Assembly: GCA_012517155.1 (NCBI GenBank)
Contig: JAAYVN010000035.1
Coordinates: 1-46,919 of the forward strand
Origin: Ignavibacteriales bacterium
GTDB lineage: Bacteria; Bacteroidota; Ignavibacteria; Ignavibacteriales; Ignavibacteriaceae
DNA length: 46,919 nt
Direction of reading: 5' to 3'
In this document: one piece after another, positions 1 through 8,987 of the stretch
How positions within the stretch are numbered: the first letter of the stretch is position 1
How the letters are laid out: each line of letters begins with the position of its first letter
Program-made: the position numbers and the translations under genes
Notes under the pieces: generated by a model
Told to the model about the DNA's origin: nothing
Databases searched by the model: none
What the model saw: only the letters and a program-made list of their open reading frames with translations

Positions 1-40
1 GAGTACGCAGAGTTCCACGCAGAGTAAGGCAGAGGAAAAG
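1..40. repeat. Short tandem ACGCAGAG-type repeat
   Basis: The first 40 bases contain ACGCAGAG twice at a 12-base step (TACGCAGAG then CACGCAGAG), followed by a shortened GCAGAG copy. No open reading frame uses it. It may be the end of a longer intergenic array that continues to the left of the window. Function unknown. Confidence 0.5.
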
Positions 41-58
41 CTCATCATCTGTTTTTTC

Positions 59-81
59 ACAATAAATGACTACTTAATGAC
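59..81 (+). repeat. Dispersed intergenic repeat, copy A
   Basis: These 23 bases match the reverse complement of 46358-46380 at 22 of 23 positions, with a 17-base perfect core (AATGACTACTTAATGAC, 65-81). A third, more diverged copy lies at 4707-4734. All three copies are intergenic, so this looks like a small repeat family and not gene homology. Confidence 0.6.
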
Positions 82-95
82 GGCGAAGCGTAAGG

Positions 96-120
96 ACGGC
101 GCAGCCGGTTGCTGCGCCGT
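96..120. other. Perfect 10-bp hairpin downstream of pepD
   Basis: ACGGCGCAGC (96-105) pairs perfectly with GCTGCGCCGT (111-120) around a CGGTT loop. It lies 25 bases beyond the pepD stop codon on the minus strand. No T-run follows on that strand, so it is not a textbook Rho-independent terminator. It could be an RNA 3'-end stabilising hairpin or a REP-like palindrome. Confidence 0.5.
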
Positions 121-145
121 TAGTTGTTGTGGTTTTATGAATGGT

Positions 146-1603
146 TTATTTTGCGTATTCTTTCAGCATTGCTTTCAGTAGAAAATAGAATTTTTCTACT
201 GCCGCAACGTTCACCTGCTCGTCCGGTGAATGGGCTCCGGTTATCGTTGGTCCGAATGAAATCATGTCTGTACCGGGGGATTTGTCCCCGAGTATCCCGC
301 ACTCCAGACCTGCATGAATGGCTTTGATTTCCGGTTCGGCGTTGAATAATCGCTTGTAAACACCCTTCGCCGTCTTTAATGCCTGCGAATCGAGGTTTGG
401 TTTCCAGCCCGGATAATCATCCCCGGTGGCTACTTCTGCTCCCCCTAACCGGAATACTGATTTTACTGATGCGGCTATGTATCTCTTTGCCGATTCCACT
501 GAACTTCTCTGGGTGGTTATTATCGAGAGAGTCTCCCCCTCTGTCTGGATTATCGCCAGATTGGTTGAGGTCTCCACCAGTCCCGGAAGATCCTGACTGT
601 AGTTTATTACCCCGTGCGGAACGGCAATAAGAGTTTTTACCAGCCGCTCCGTGAATTCCTGTTCGAATACTCTGTCAACTGTGGCAGACGAAGGTTCAGC
701 CTTAAGGGTTGCATTCCCGTCCGAAGTCTTGTACTCATTCCTGAATTCGTTTTCGAGAGTTTGGAGTATATTTTTTAACTCTGCTGTATTCTGCGGGGCT
801 ATGTAAATTGTTGCCTCTGCTTCGCGCGGAATTGCATTGCGTTTGTTTCCCCCCTCAATTCGTGAAAGATGATATTCGAAGGGGAGAGCGTAAAGCACCC
901 TGGCAAGCAGCTTTAATGCATTTGCTTTTCCGGTCTGAATTTCGAGTCCTGAATGTCCCCCCTTTAATCCGGTTAGAGAAATATCAAACGCTATATTTCC
1001 GGAAGGTATCTGCCGGAAGGGGATTTTCCACTTTGCCGTGGTTCCGAATCCGCCCGAGCAGCCGATATAAAATGCGCCGTCTTCCTCGCTGTCCAGATTA
1101 AGCAGGGTTTTTCCGCTTATTATTTTTGGGTCCATTTTTCCCGCTCCGTTCAATCCGGTTTCCTCGTCAACCGTGCATAGTATTTCAAGCGGACCGTGTA
1201 CTGCTTCCTTGTCGTTCACAATTGCCAGAGCCGCGGCAACTCCGATTCCGTTATCTGCACCCAGGGTTGTACCTTCTGCTTTTACCCAGCCGTCTTTATA
1301 TGCAAGTTTAATCGGGTCGTTATCAAAATCGTGCTCTGTTCCTTTGTTCTTTTCACATACCATGTCCACATGCCCCTGCAATATAACCACGGGTTTGTCT
1401 TCGCACCCTTTAGTTGCGGGGACAAGCACACAGATATTTCCTGCTTCATCCTGTTTGTATTTCAAGTCCTCTTTTTTACAGAATTCTTTTATGTACTCAA
1501 GTATCTTTCCTTCATTTTTTGAGGGACGCGGAATTTGTGAAATTTCATAGAATCTGTCCCATACAAGTTCAGGATTGAGTCCTTTTAATACGTCTTTTGA
1601 CAT
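146..1603 (-). CDS. pepD: Aminoacyl-histidine dipeptidase (PepD, M20 family)
   Basis: A cytosolic metallodipeptidase that splits Xaa-His and other dipeptides in the last step of peptide use. The 485-residue length fits PepD. The di-zinc site of the M20 family is visible: H78 and D80 (GHVDM), D117 (GADNG), the E147-E148 pair (DEETG), D171 (NLDSEE) and a C-terminal histidine near 458 (GAHSPDE). The ATG start has a strong GGAGGT site a few bases upstream. It is the last gene of a minus-strand run with ychF and typA; the gap to typA is 24 bases. No signal peptide is seen. Function is assigned by family motifs. Confidence 0.95.
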   Translation of the reverse strand: MSKDVLKGLNPELVWDRFYEISQIPRPSKNEGKILEYIKEFCKKEDLKYKQDEAGNICVLVPATKGCEDKPVVILQGHVDMVCEKNKGTEHDFDNDPIKLAYKDGWVKAEGTTLGADNGIGVAAALAIVNDKEAVHGPLEILCTVDEETGLNGAGKMDPKIISGKTLLNLDSEEDGAFYIGCSGGFGTTAKWKIPFRQIPSGNIAFDISLTGLKGGHSGLEIQTGKANALKLLARVLYALPFEYHLSRIEGGNKRNAIPREAEATIYIAPQNTAELKNILQTLENEFRNEYKTSDGNATLKAEPSSATVDRVFEQEFTERLVKTLIAVPHGVINYSQDLPGLVETSTNLAIIQTEGETLSIITTQRSSVESAKRYIAASVKSVFRLGGAEVATGDDYPGWKPNLDSQALKTAKGVYKRLFNAEPEIKAIHAGLECGILGDKSPGTDMISFGPTITGAHSPDEQVNVAAVEKFYFLLKAMLKEYAK

Positions 1604-1627
1604 TATACCTCCGTTTTATTTGTTTTG

Positions 1628-3457
1628 TTAATTTCCATTTTGTTTCTGGCTTAATCGGGCATTTTTCTTATCCATCTCGGTAAGATATCTTTTGCGGATT
1701 CTGATTGAATCCGGAGTCACCTCCACGAATTCGTCATCGGTTATCCACTCTATTGCCTGCTCGAGCGTAAGAAGTTTTGCAGGCTCAAGCCGGATTGCCT
1801 CATCTGCACCGGCTGCCCTGAAGTTGGTTAGCTGCTTGGTTTTGGTAACATTAACCCGCATATCGTTAGCACGGGAGTTTTCTCCCACCACCATTCCTTC
1901 ATATACTTTGGTCTGTGGTTCAATAAAGAAAGTTGTGCGTTCCTGCAGTTTGAACATTGCGTAAGAGCTGGCTTCCCCCTGATCCAGTGAAATCAATGCT
2001 CCCCGCTGCCTGTTAATTATTTCCCCCTTGAACGGCTCGTATCCGTTGAAGTTGTGATTAAGTATTCCGGTTCCCCGCGTGTCGGTCATGAATTCCGAAC
2101 GGTAACCTATCAGTCCGCGTGCCGGAATAATAAACTCCAGCCGTGTGTTCTCGTTATATGTAAGCATGTTTTTTATTTCCGCCTTGCGCTTCCCCAGTTT
2201 TTCCATTACTATCCCCACAAACTCCTCCGGCACGTCAATTATTACATGCTCCATCGGCTCGCATAGCACGTCCAGTACTTTCTTTGTAATCACTTCGGGT
2301 CTGCTAACCTGCAATTCATACCCCTCCCGGCGCATATTCTCGATGAGTATTGAAAGATGCAGTTCCCCTCTGCCGCTTACCTTAAAGACATCGGGGGAGT
2401 CGGTCATCTCCACTCTTAAGCTAACGTTGCTTTTAAGTTCTTTTGATAACCGTTCGCTTAAGTGCCTGGTAGTTACGTATTTACCCTCGCGACCGGCAAA
2501 GGGGGCGTTGTTAACCATAAAGTTCATGGTGATTGTCGGTTCGTCCACATCGGTGAAAGGAAGGGGAGCAGGATTAAGTGGAGAAGCGATGGTATCGCCG
2601 ATATCCACTTCCTCGATTCCGGCAATTGCGCCAATATCCCCGGCATTAAGTTCATCCACTTCAGTACGGTGAATATTTTCGAATGCATAAAGCCGGGTGA
2701 TTTTTGCGTTGAATTTATCCCTGTTCCGAGGGATCACCACAAAATTTTCCCCTAAAGAAATTTTTCCGCATTGTATTCTCCCTATGCCAATCCTCCCGAG
2801 ATAATCGTTATAATCAATTGCAGAAATGAGCATCCGGAAAGGGGAGTCCGGTTCCACATTCGGCGGGGGGATGTTCTTAATAATAGCATCGAAAAGGGGA
2901 ATAAGATTTGCGCCCTCATCCGCAAGTTCTTTTTTGGCAATCCCCTGCTTTGCGATCGCATAGAGGAAAGGGAAGTCAAGCTGCTTATCAGAAGCACCCA
3001 GCGCAACAAAAAGATCGAAAACCTCGTTCAGCACTTCGTCCGGACGCGCGTCCTTACGGTCAATCTTGTTTATCACTACAATCGGTTTGATGTTCAGTTC
3101 CAGCGATTTTTTCAGCACGAAACGGGTCTGGGGGAGGGGACCCTCAGCTGCATCTACCAGCAGAAGCACACCGTCCACCATCTTGAGCGTTCTCTCAACC
3201 TCCCCTCCGAAATCCGCGTGCCCCGGAGTGTCAACTATGTTTATTTTATAATCCTTAAATTTTACGCTTAAATTCTTGGCAAGAATGGTAATCCCTCTTT
3301 CTCTCTCGAGTGCGTTGGAGTCCATAATTCTTTTTTCTACTACCTGATTCTCCCTGAATGCCCCTGTCTGTTTCAGCATATGATCAACTAACGTGGTCTT
3401 TCCATGGTCAACGTGTGCAATTATAGCAATGTTTCTGATCTTTTTTAATTCGAACAA
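1628..3457 (-). CDS. typA: Ribosome-associated GTPase TypA/BipA
   Basis: A translational GTPase related to EF-G that binds 70S ribosomes and supports 50S assembly and growth at low temperature or under stress. The G1 loop AHVDHGKT is at about 14-21, DTPGHADF at 76-83 and NKID at 130-133. EF-G-like domains II, III and V and the TypA-specific C-terminal domain follow, giving the usual 609 residues. The start must be the TTG at 3457, because the next in-frame Met lies beyond the P-loop; an AGAGGA site precedes the TTG. It sits between ychF (37-base gap) and pepD (24-base gap), probably in one transcript. Confidence 0.96.
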   Translation of the reverse strand: MFELKKIRNIAIIAHVDHGKTTLVDHMLKQTGAFRENQVVEKRIMDSNALERERGITILAKNLSVKFKDYKINIVDTPGHADFGGEVERTLKMVDGVLLLVDAAEGPLPQTRFVLKKSLELNIKPIVVINKIDRKDARPDEVLNEVFDLFVALGASDKQLDFPFLYAIAKQGIAKKELADEGANLIPLFDAIIKNIPPPNVEPDSPFRMLISAIDYNDYLGRIGIGRIQCGKISLGENFVVIPRNRDKFNAKITRLYAFENIHRTEVDELNAGDIGAIAGIEEVDIGDTIASPLNPAPLPFTDVDEPTITMNFMVNNAPFAGREGKYVTTRHLSERLSKELKSNVSLRVEMTDSPDVFKVSGRGELHLSILIENMRREGYELQVSRPEVITKKVLDVLCEPMEHVIIDVPEEFVGIVMEKLGKRKAEIKNMLTYNENTRLEFIIPARGLIGYRSEFMTDTRGTGILNHNFNGYEPFKGEIINRQRGALISLDQGEASSYAMFKLQERTTFFIEPQTKVYEGMVVGENSRANDMRVNVTKTKQLTNFRAAGADEAIRLEPAKLLTLEQAIEWITDDEFVEVTPDSIRIRKRYLTEMDKKNARLSQKQNGN

Positions 3458-3494
3458 TAAATCCTCTTATATTTATAAAATGTCTGTTGATAAA

Positions 3495-4568
3495 TTAACT
3501 GTGTCTGATAGTAAGAATATCCCCGTCCTTAACTTTATATTCCTTTCCTTCCAGCCGCCAGGCACCTGCCTCTTTGCACTTTGGGAATGATCCGTGCTTT
3601 GTGTAATCATCATAATGAACCACTTCCGCACGGATAAACTTGTCGAAGAAATCAGTATGAATAACCCCTGCCGCTTCCTGTGCGGTGCTGTTGAACCTTA
3701 CCGTCCAGGCGCGGCATTCATCCTCTCCCACGGTAAAGAACGACTGGAGTCCCAGCAATTTATATGCAGTGGTCAGAATGCGGGATAGTGCAGAATCGGA
3801 TATCCCGAAATCGGCCATGAATACTTCCGCTTCCTCCTGGGACAGCTGCGACAGCTCGAACTCGAATTTTGCAAAGAAGGGGATCATCTCCGGTTTGCTC
3901 TCCTCAAATAATTGTTTCAGCTCCGCTATGGTCTTATCGGCTTCCCCCTTGGAGTCCTCATCGAAATTCACTCCCACTATTAGCGGCTTGATTGAGAGAA
4001 ACTGATATCCGGATAATAATTTCTTTTCGTTTTCATCGAGCGGAAGAATACGCAGGGGGAGTTCTTTTTCGATATGACCCTGCAGTTTTTTAAATAGTGC
4101 CAGCTCCTTTTGGAGTGCATCGGTTTTGGTTTTTAGTATATCCTTGTTAAGTTTTTCAATCCGGTTTTCAATCAGCGCCATATCAGTCAGAATGAATTCG
4201 GTCTCAAGGAATTCGATATCCCGCTTCACGTCAATAGTATTTTCCGGATGCGGAATGGCTTCATCCCTGAACTTTCTGACTACATGCAGAAGTGCATCGT
4301 TATTCCTGACTTTATTCAGAAAGTCGGAAGTTATTTTTACTTTTGAAGTGTCGGAAAGCTGTAATCCGGGAATATCAACTATTTCAAGCGTGGCGTTGAC
4401 CTTCTTTTTAGGATTAAAAAGGAGAGTAAGCTCATCCAGCCGCACATCGGGTACTTTCACCACCGCCTTTAAAGACTCGTGCTTTTCAGGGTCAGGGGTG
4501 GTTGATGTAAGTGCGTGAAAGAGGGTTGATTTTCCGGAATTTTGTAAACCTATTAAACCTATCTGCAT
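3495..4568 (-). CDS. ychF: YchF/OLA1-type redox-regulated ATPase
   Basis: An Obg-family P-loop ATPase that binds ribosomes and acts in translation quality control and oxidative-stress response. GLQNSGKST is at residues 7-15. The usual NKxD is replaced by NFDE, as expected for this ATP-preferring subfamily. A coiled-coil insert and a C-terminal TGS domain (GSFPKCKEAGAWRLEG) follow. I chose the ATG at 4568 (357 residues), which begins exactly at the MQIGLIGLQ family N-terminus; an in-frame extension upstream to 4634 adds 22 hydrophobic residues unlike the family. No clear Shine-Dalgarno site precedes the ATG. First gene of the run with typA and pepD. Confidence 0.95.
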   Translation of the reverse strand: MQIGLIGLQNSGKSTLFHALTSTTPDPEKHESLKAVVKVPDVRLDELTLLFNPKKKVNATLEIVDIPGLQLSDTSKVKITSDFLNKVRNNDALLHVVRKFRDEAIPHPENTIDVKRDIEFLETEFILTDMALIENRIEKLNKDILKTKTDALQKELALFKKLQGHIEKELPLRILPLDENEKKLLSGYQFLSIKPLIVGVNFDEDSKGEADKTIAELKQLFEESKPEMIPFFAKFEFELSQLSQEEAEVFMADFGISDSALSRILTTAYKLLGLQSFFTVGEDECRAWTVRFNSTAQEAAGVIHTDFFDKFIRAEVVHYDDYTKHGSFPKCKEAGAWRLEGKEYKVKDGDILTIRHS

Positions 4569-4654
4569 ATAATTCAAAATATTTATTAAAATGAAGTGCA
4601 AATTTACAAAAAAAGCGGGAAATATCCTGAACATTTTCCTCCCCCTTCCTCACT

Positions 4655-4714
4655 CTTAACTCCTCTCCGTCTTCCCACTCCCATTTGTTAAAGGGAGGGA
4701 AGGGGAGGGTTAAG
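4655..4714. repeat. Imperfect long hairpin in the ychF-asnS gap
   Basis: A pyrimidine-rich arm beginning CTTAAC (4655) and ending CTCCC (4682) can pair imperfectly with a purine-rich arm GGGAGGG...GGGTTAAG (4693-4714) around an A/T-rich loop. The 3' arm continues into dispersed-repeat copy B. The 263-base gap between the divergent genes ychF and asnS holds this structure plus the asnS promoter and no gene. Confidence 0.45.
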
Positions 4715-4734
4715 AACAATAACTGACAACTAAT
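4707..4734 (+). repeat. Dispersed intergenic repeat, copy B
   Basis: The reverse complement of this stretch matches 46361-46388 at about 24 of 27 positions with one gap, including a perfect ATTGTTCTTAACC block. Similarity continues weakly into the adjoining CCCTCCC-rich part (4693-4706 against 46389-46407). Related to copy A at 59-81. Confidence 0.55.
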
Positions 4735-4770
4735 CCTCCATCACTCTAACCCCTTCCCACCATTCACCAT

Positions 4771-4799
4771 TTGATAATTATTCCACAATCCCGTATATT
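4771..4799 (+). promoter_or_regulatory. Sigma70-type promoter of asnS
   Basis: TTGATA (4771-4776), a 17-base spacer, then TATATT (4794-4799). This is close to the housekeeping consensus, and the start codon of asnS lies 32 bases downstream. It may also drive the nuo genes behind asnS, because no terminator is visible in the 42-base asnS-nuoJ gap. Confidence 0.55.
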
Positions 4800-4831
4800 G
4801 CTATTTATTTTTTTTAAAGCTAATAAGGATT

Positions 4832-6127
4832 ATGAAAAAGATTTCTATTTCGGATTTGTCAAAATATGTTGGGGAAGAAATATCAATCTCCGGCTGGGTT
4901 TATCATAAACGCTCAAGCGGTAAATTGCACTTTGTGGTTCTGAGGGATGGCACCGGCTACCTTCAGTGCGTATATTTTAAGAACAATGTTTCCCCGGAGG
5001 TCTTCGAACTTACCGAGTCTGTTGGTCAGGAGTCTTCCGTTATTTGTAAAGGTACGGTTAAAGAGGATAAAAGAGCCCCGGGGGGCTTTGAGCTTGATGC
5101 AAATGACTTTACGGTTATTACTGCGGCTACCGACTACCCGATCACTCCAAAAGATCACGGTATTGAGTTTCTTATGGACCACCGCCATCTCTGGCTTCGC
5201 TCAAGTAAACAGGTGGCTATCCTGCGTGTCCGTCACCGCATTATTAAAGCTATCCGTGACTTTTTCGACGGTAATGGCTTTACACTGGTCGATTCTCCTA
5301 TTCTGACACCTTCCGCCTGTGAGGGGACATCCACTCTCTTTTCTACCGACTATTTCGACCTTGGCAAGGCTTATCTTACGCAGTCAGGTCAGCTTTACGC
5401 CGAAGCAGGTGCAATGGCGCTCGGTAAGGTCTATACTTTCGGACCTACTTTCAGAGCTGAGAAATCAAAGACCCGCCGCCATCTTACAGAGTTCTGGATG
5501 GTTGAACCGGAAGTGGCTTTTAATGATCTTAACGATAATATGGACCTCGCAGAGGAGTTCCTTGAGTATGTTGTTCAAACTGTGATCAGGGAAAGGGAAG
5601 CCGAACTGAAAATCCTTGAACGAGATATCACTAAACTTCAGAATGTTAAACGCCCCCTCCCCAGAATTTCCTATGACGAGGCGGTTGAGATCCTCAGGAA
5701 AAACGGCGTTGAGTTTGAGTGGGGGAATGACCTCGGCGGCGGTGATGAGACGATTATTTCGAATCAGTTCGACCGCCCGGTTATGGTTCACAGATACCCT
5801 TCCGAGGTGAAAGCTTTTTATATGAAACGCGATCCCGAGAATCCGAAGGTTGCTTTAGCTGTTGACGTGCTTGCCCCCGAGGGGTACGGAGAAATTATCG
5901 GCGGCAGCCAGAGGGAGGATAGTCTTGATCTTCTGCTGGAAAGAATTGCCCAGCATAATCTTCCGCTGGAGGATTTCCAGTGGTATCTTGATCTCAGAAG
6001 ATTCGGCTCTGTTCCTCACGCCGGCTTTGGACTTGGTATTGAAAGAACTGTCGGCTGGATTTGCGGTCTTGATCACGTCCGCGAAACCATTCCGTTCGCC
6101 AGAATGATTTATAGAAAAACTCCCTGA
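4832..6127 (+). CDS. asnS: Asparaginyl-tRNA synthetase
   Basis: A class IIb synthetase that charges tRNA-Asn with asparagine in the cytoplasm. The N-terminal OB-fold anticodon domain covers about 1-105. Class II motif 2 is at 207-222 (FRAE...RHLTEFW, with the AsnRS-like [11 protein letters not shown] continuation), GGSQRED lies in the catalytic domain, and motif 3 starts near 398 (GFGLGIERT). At 431 residues it is shorter than many bacterial AsnRS proteins (about 465) and close to the compact archaeal-type AsnRS/AspRS2 size. An AAGGA site precedes the ATG. AspRS is the main alternative, but motif 2 favours Asn. Confidence 0.93.
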   Translation: MKKISISDLSKYVGEEISISGWVYHKRSSGKLHFVVLRDGTGYLQCVYFKNNVSPEVFELTESVGQESSVICKGTVKEDKRAPGGFELDANDFTVITAATDYPITPKDHGIEFLMDHRHLWLRSSKQVAILRVRHRIIKAIRDFFDGNGFTLVDSPILTPSACEGTSTLFSTDYFDLGKAYLTQSGQLYAEAGAMALGKVYTFGPTFRAEKSKTRRHLTEFWMVEPEVAFNDLNDNMDLAEEFLEYVVQTVIREREAELKILERDITKLQNVKRPLPRISYDEAVEILRKNGVEFEWGNDLGGGDETIISNQFDRPVMVHRYPSEVKAFYMKRDPENPKVALAVDVLAPEGYGEIIGGSQREDSLDLLLERIAQHNLPLEDFQWYLDLRRFGSVPHAGFGLGIERTVGWICGLDHVRETIPFARMIYRKTP

Positions 6128-6169
6128 TTGATCGTGGAGATTTACAAATTTAACTTTGATTGAATAATT

Positions 6170-6685
6170 ATGACTCTGGAGATTATCTTATTCATATTGT
6201 TTGCCCTGATAGGTGCTGCATCGGGCGTGCTGATGATAACACGGAAAAATCCCGTTATGTCCGCCCTCTTTCTTATTCTGAATTTTGCGGCGCTTGCCGG
6301 TGTTTACCTCCTGCTTAATGCGCAGTTCATCGCGGTTGTGCAGATTATTGTCTATGCCGGGGCTATTATGGTCCTCTTCCTCTTTGTGATAATGCTGCTT
6401 CGCCCCGATGCGGAAATCAGTATCCTCAGAACCAACCCCCTCCTGAAGTATGTTGCCATTGGGGTTGGCGTCCTGGTGTTTGCTCAGCTGATTTATCTTA
6501 TCTTTTTCTTTAAGCCGCTGAATATTACCCCTTCTGATGTTGCTGAGAGGATCCAAATTGGTACGGTTGAAAATATCGGTACTGAAATCTATACAAAATA
6601 TATAATTCCTGTGCAGGTTGCCGGGTTCCTCCTTCTTTCCGCTACTATCGGCGCACTTGTACTCGCTAAAAAGAAATTTGAGTAG
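6170..6685 (+). CDS. nuoJ: NADH-quinone oxidoreductase subunit J
   Basis: A membrane-arm subunit of respiratory complex I in the inner membrane. The 171 residues hold about five transmembrane helices, with the NuoJ signature YAGAIMVLFLFVIML near residues 61-75 in the helix that contains a pi-bulge in known structures. It opens the complex I block, 42 bases after asnS and 3 bases before nuoK. No Shine-Dalgarno site is obvious. The peripheral-arm genes (nuoA-I) are not in this window, although nuoJ usually follows nuoI directly. Confidence 0.95.
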   Translation: MTLEIILFILFALIGAASGVLMITRKNPVMSALFLILNFAALAGVYLLLNAQFIAVVQIIVYAGAIMVLFLFVIMLLRPDAEISILRTNPLLKYVAIGVGVLVFAQLIYLIFFFKPLNITPSDVAERIQIGTVENIGTEIYTKYIIPVQVAGFLLLSATIGALVLAKKKFE

Positions 6686-6688
6686 TCT

Positions 6689-6991
6689 ATGATACCTGTT
6701 GAATATTATCTCGTCCTTAGCGCTTTTATGTTTACAACCGGAGTTATCGGGGTTTTAATACGCCGTAATGCTATTGTTCTTTTTATGTCTATCGAGCTTA
6801 TGCTAAACTCGGCTAACCTGACTTTCGTCACTTTCGCTTCCTTTCTTGGTGATTCAGCCGGGCAGGTTTTTATTTTCTTTGTAATGACTGTGGCAGCCGC
6901 CGAAGCCGCCGTGGGTCTTGCTATTATGATTGCCCTCTTCAGGAATAAACAGACTCTGAATGCAGACGAAGTTAACGTCCTTAAATGGTGA
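6689..6991 (+). CDS. nuoK: NADH-quinone oxidoreductase subunit K
   Basis: A small MrpC-like subunit of complex I with three transmembrane helices in 100 residues. The two membrane glutamates needed for proton transfer are present at E36 (SIELMLN) and E72 (AAAEAAVG), the same numbering as in E. coli NuoK. Lies 3 bases after nuoJ and 52 bases before nuoL. Confidence 0.96.
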   Translation: MIPVEYYLVLSAFMFTTGVIGVLIRRNAIVLFMSIELMLNSANLTFVTFASFLGDSAGQVFIFFVMTVAAAEAAVGLAIMIALFRNKQTLNADEVNVLKW

Positions 6992-7043
6992 TCCTTTGAG
7001 ATTAATTTGGAATTTATAAACTTATACTAACTTAATTGAGCAG

Positions 7044-8984
7044 ATGATTAACTGGATTTATTTGACTGTTGCCCTCCCGATGATTGGTTTTCTGATAAAC
7101 GGATTGCTCGGGAGCAAAATAAAAAATGAAAAGGTAATCGGGATAATAGGCAGTAGCGCTGTCGGCATCCCTTTCCTTATATCGGTCGTTGCGTTGTTCG
7201 AACTGCTGGCTTTGCCTAATGATCAGCGGGTTTTCAATGTTCCGCTTTTTACCTGGCTTTCCTCAGGCTGGTTGAATGTCAGCTTCGCATACCGAGTTGA
7301 CCAGCTTTCGATTGTTATGGCTCTGGTCGTTACCGGCGTTGGGTTCATAATTCATATCTATTCTATAGGTTATATGCATGGCGATAAAGGATTCTGGCGC
7401 TTCTTTGCATACCTGAATCTCTTTATCTTCGCTATGATGAACCTGATACTTGCCGATAATTTCCTCCTCCTTTTCCTTGGCTGGGAAGGGGTCGGACTCT
7501 GTTCCTACTTATTAATTGGTTTCTGGTACGACCGGAAATTTGAAAAGTCAACCACCTCAGATGCGGCAAAAAAGGCTTTTATTGTAAACAGGATAGGGGA
7601 CTTCGGCTTCCTTTTGGGAATGTTTCTTATTTATATAACATTTAACAGTCTTAATTTTGCCGAGGTTTTTTCCAGGGCAGCTGCTCTCTCCATTCCCACA
7701 TATGTTTTTGAGTTTATAGCTATCTTCCTTTTTATCGGCGCCACGGGCAAGTCGGCACAGATACCTCTTTTTGTTTGGCTCCCGGATGCAATGGCCGGTC
7801 CGACTCCAGTTTCTGCACTTATACATGCTGCTACCATGGTTACTGCAGGTGTTTATATGGTTGCCCGTTGCTCGATTATTTTTGCACTCGCTCCCTCCGC
7901 TATGGCAGTGGTTGCGGTTATAGGGCTTCTTACAGCTGTTTTTGCTGCTTCTATCGGACTGGTTCAGAATGATATTAAAAAGGTTCTGGCTTACTCTACC
8001 GTCAGCCAGCTTGGATATATGTTCCTTGCGCTCGGACTTGGAGCTTTCTCCGCTGCCATTTTCCACGTTATGACTCATGCATTTTTCAAAGCCCTCCTCT
8101 TCCTGGGTGCCGGATCTGTTATTCACGGTATGCACGAGGAACAGGATATAAGCAGATACGGCGGGCTTAAAAAATATATGCCCACAACGTATATAACCTT
8201 CCTTCTCGCTAGTATTGCAATCGCGGGCATTCCTCCTTTCTCCGGGTTCTTTAGCAAGGATGAAATTCTCTGGCATGCGTACATTAACGGCGGTTTGTTT
8301 GTCTGGATTATCGGTGTATTCACCGCACTCCTTACAGCATTCTATATGTTCCGGCTTGTGTCCTTGACATTCGAGGGGAAGGAACGGTTCGACCATCATT
8401 CGGTTCACCCGCACGAGTCTCCAAAAGTAATGACCATTCCGCTTATCGTTCTTGCGATCCTTTCTGTTATTGGCGGATTTATCGGTATTCCTGAAGTCTT
8501 TTCGGGAACCGGCGGAAATTTGTTTTCTTCATGGCTTGAACCGGTATTCAAAACTGCGAATTCAAAAATTCATCATTTCGGATTGCATTCCCATTTCGAG
8601 GAAATCCTTTTGATGGCTTTATCCGTTGCCGGGGTTGTTTTCTCTATCTGGCTTGCCAGACATATATATATTAAAAATACCCGGATCGCTGATTCCGTGG
8701 CTGCTAAGTTCAAAGGCTTTTATTCCCTTCTCCGGAATAAATATTTTATAGATGAGCTTTACGATTCCACGGTGGTTAACCCGATTAAAAAAGTTTCGGA
8801 AAACCTTCTCTACAGGATCAACGATGTTAAGATAATTGACGGGGCGGTTAACGGTACTGCTGCCCTGGTTGACAAACTCTCCGCTTTAATAAGGAAATTC
8901 CAGACCGGCGCTGTGCAGTTCTATGCAGTGATTATGGTCTTCGGAATTGTAGTTGCTTTATTCTGGATTTTATTAAGTCTTTAA
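7044..8984 (+). CDS. nuoL: NADH-quinone oxidoreductase subunit L
   Basis: The distal antiporter-like (MrpA-type) proton pump subunit of complex I, 646 residues with about 16 transmembrane helices. Key pump residues are visible: E148 in GWEGVG, K236 in ATGKSAQ, the broken-helix motif WLPDAMAGPTPVS from 245, and H261. The C-terminal part after about residue 520 matches the amphipathic lateral-helix region and final helix. Only 3 bases separate it from nuoM, so the two are probably co-translated. Confidence 0.96.
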   Translation: MINWIYLTVALPMIGFLINGLLGSKIKNEKVIGIIGSSAVGIPFLISVVALFELLALPNDQRVFNVPLFTWLSSGWLNVSFAYRVDQLSIVMALVVTGVGFIIHIYSIGYMHGDKGFWRFFAYLNLFIFAMMNLILADNFLLLFLGWEGVGLCSYLLIGFWYDRKFEKSTTSDAAKKAFIVNRIGDFGFLLGMFLIYITFNSLNFAEVFSRAAALSIPTYVFEFIAIFLFIGATGKSAQIPLFVWLPDAMAGPTPVSALIHAATMVTAGVYMVARCSIIFALAPSAMAVVAVIGLLTAVFAASIGLVQNDIKKVLAYSTVSQLGYMFLALGLGAFSAAIFHVMTHAFFKALLFLGAGSVIHGMHEEQDISRYGGLKKYMPTTYITFLLASIAIAGIPPFSGFFSKDEILWHAYINGGLFVWIIGVFTALLTAFYMFRLVSLTFEGKERFDHHSVHPHESPKVMTIPLIVLAILSVIGGFIGIPEVFSGTGGNLFSSWLEPVFKTANSKIHHFGLHSHFEEILLMALSVAGVVFSIWLARHIYIKNTRIADSVAAKFKGFYSLLRNKYFIDELYDSTVVNPIKKVSENLLYRINDVKIIDGAVNGTAALVDKLSALIRKFQTGAVQFYAVIMVFGIVVALFWILLSL

Positions 8985-8987
8985 TAT

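Noticed and set aside
7557-8414. 285-residue open frame on the minus strand
   Set aside because: It lies entirely opposite nuoL, which has full family motifs. The translated frame is rich in Lys, Asn, Cys and Arg with no recognisable domain, as expected of a shadow.
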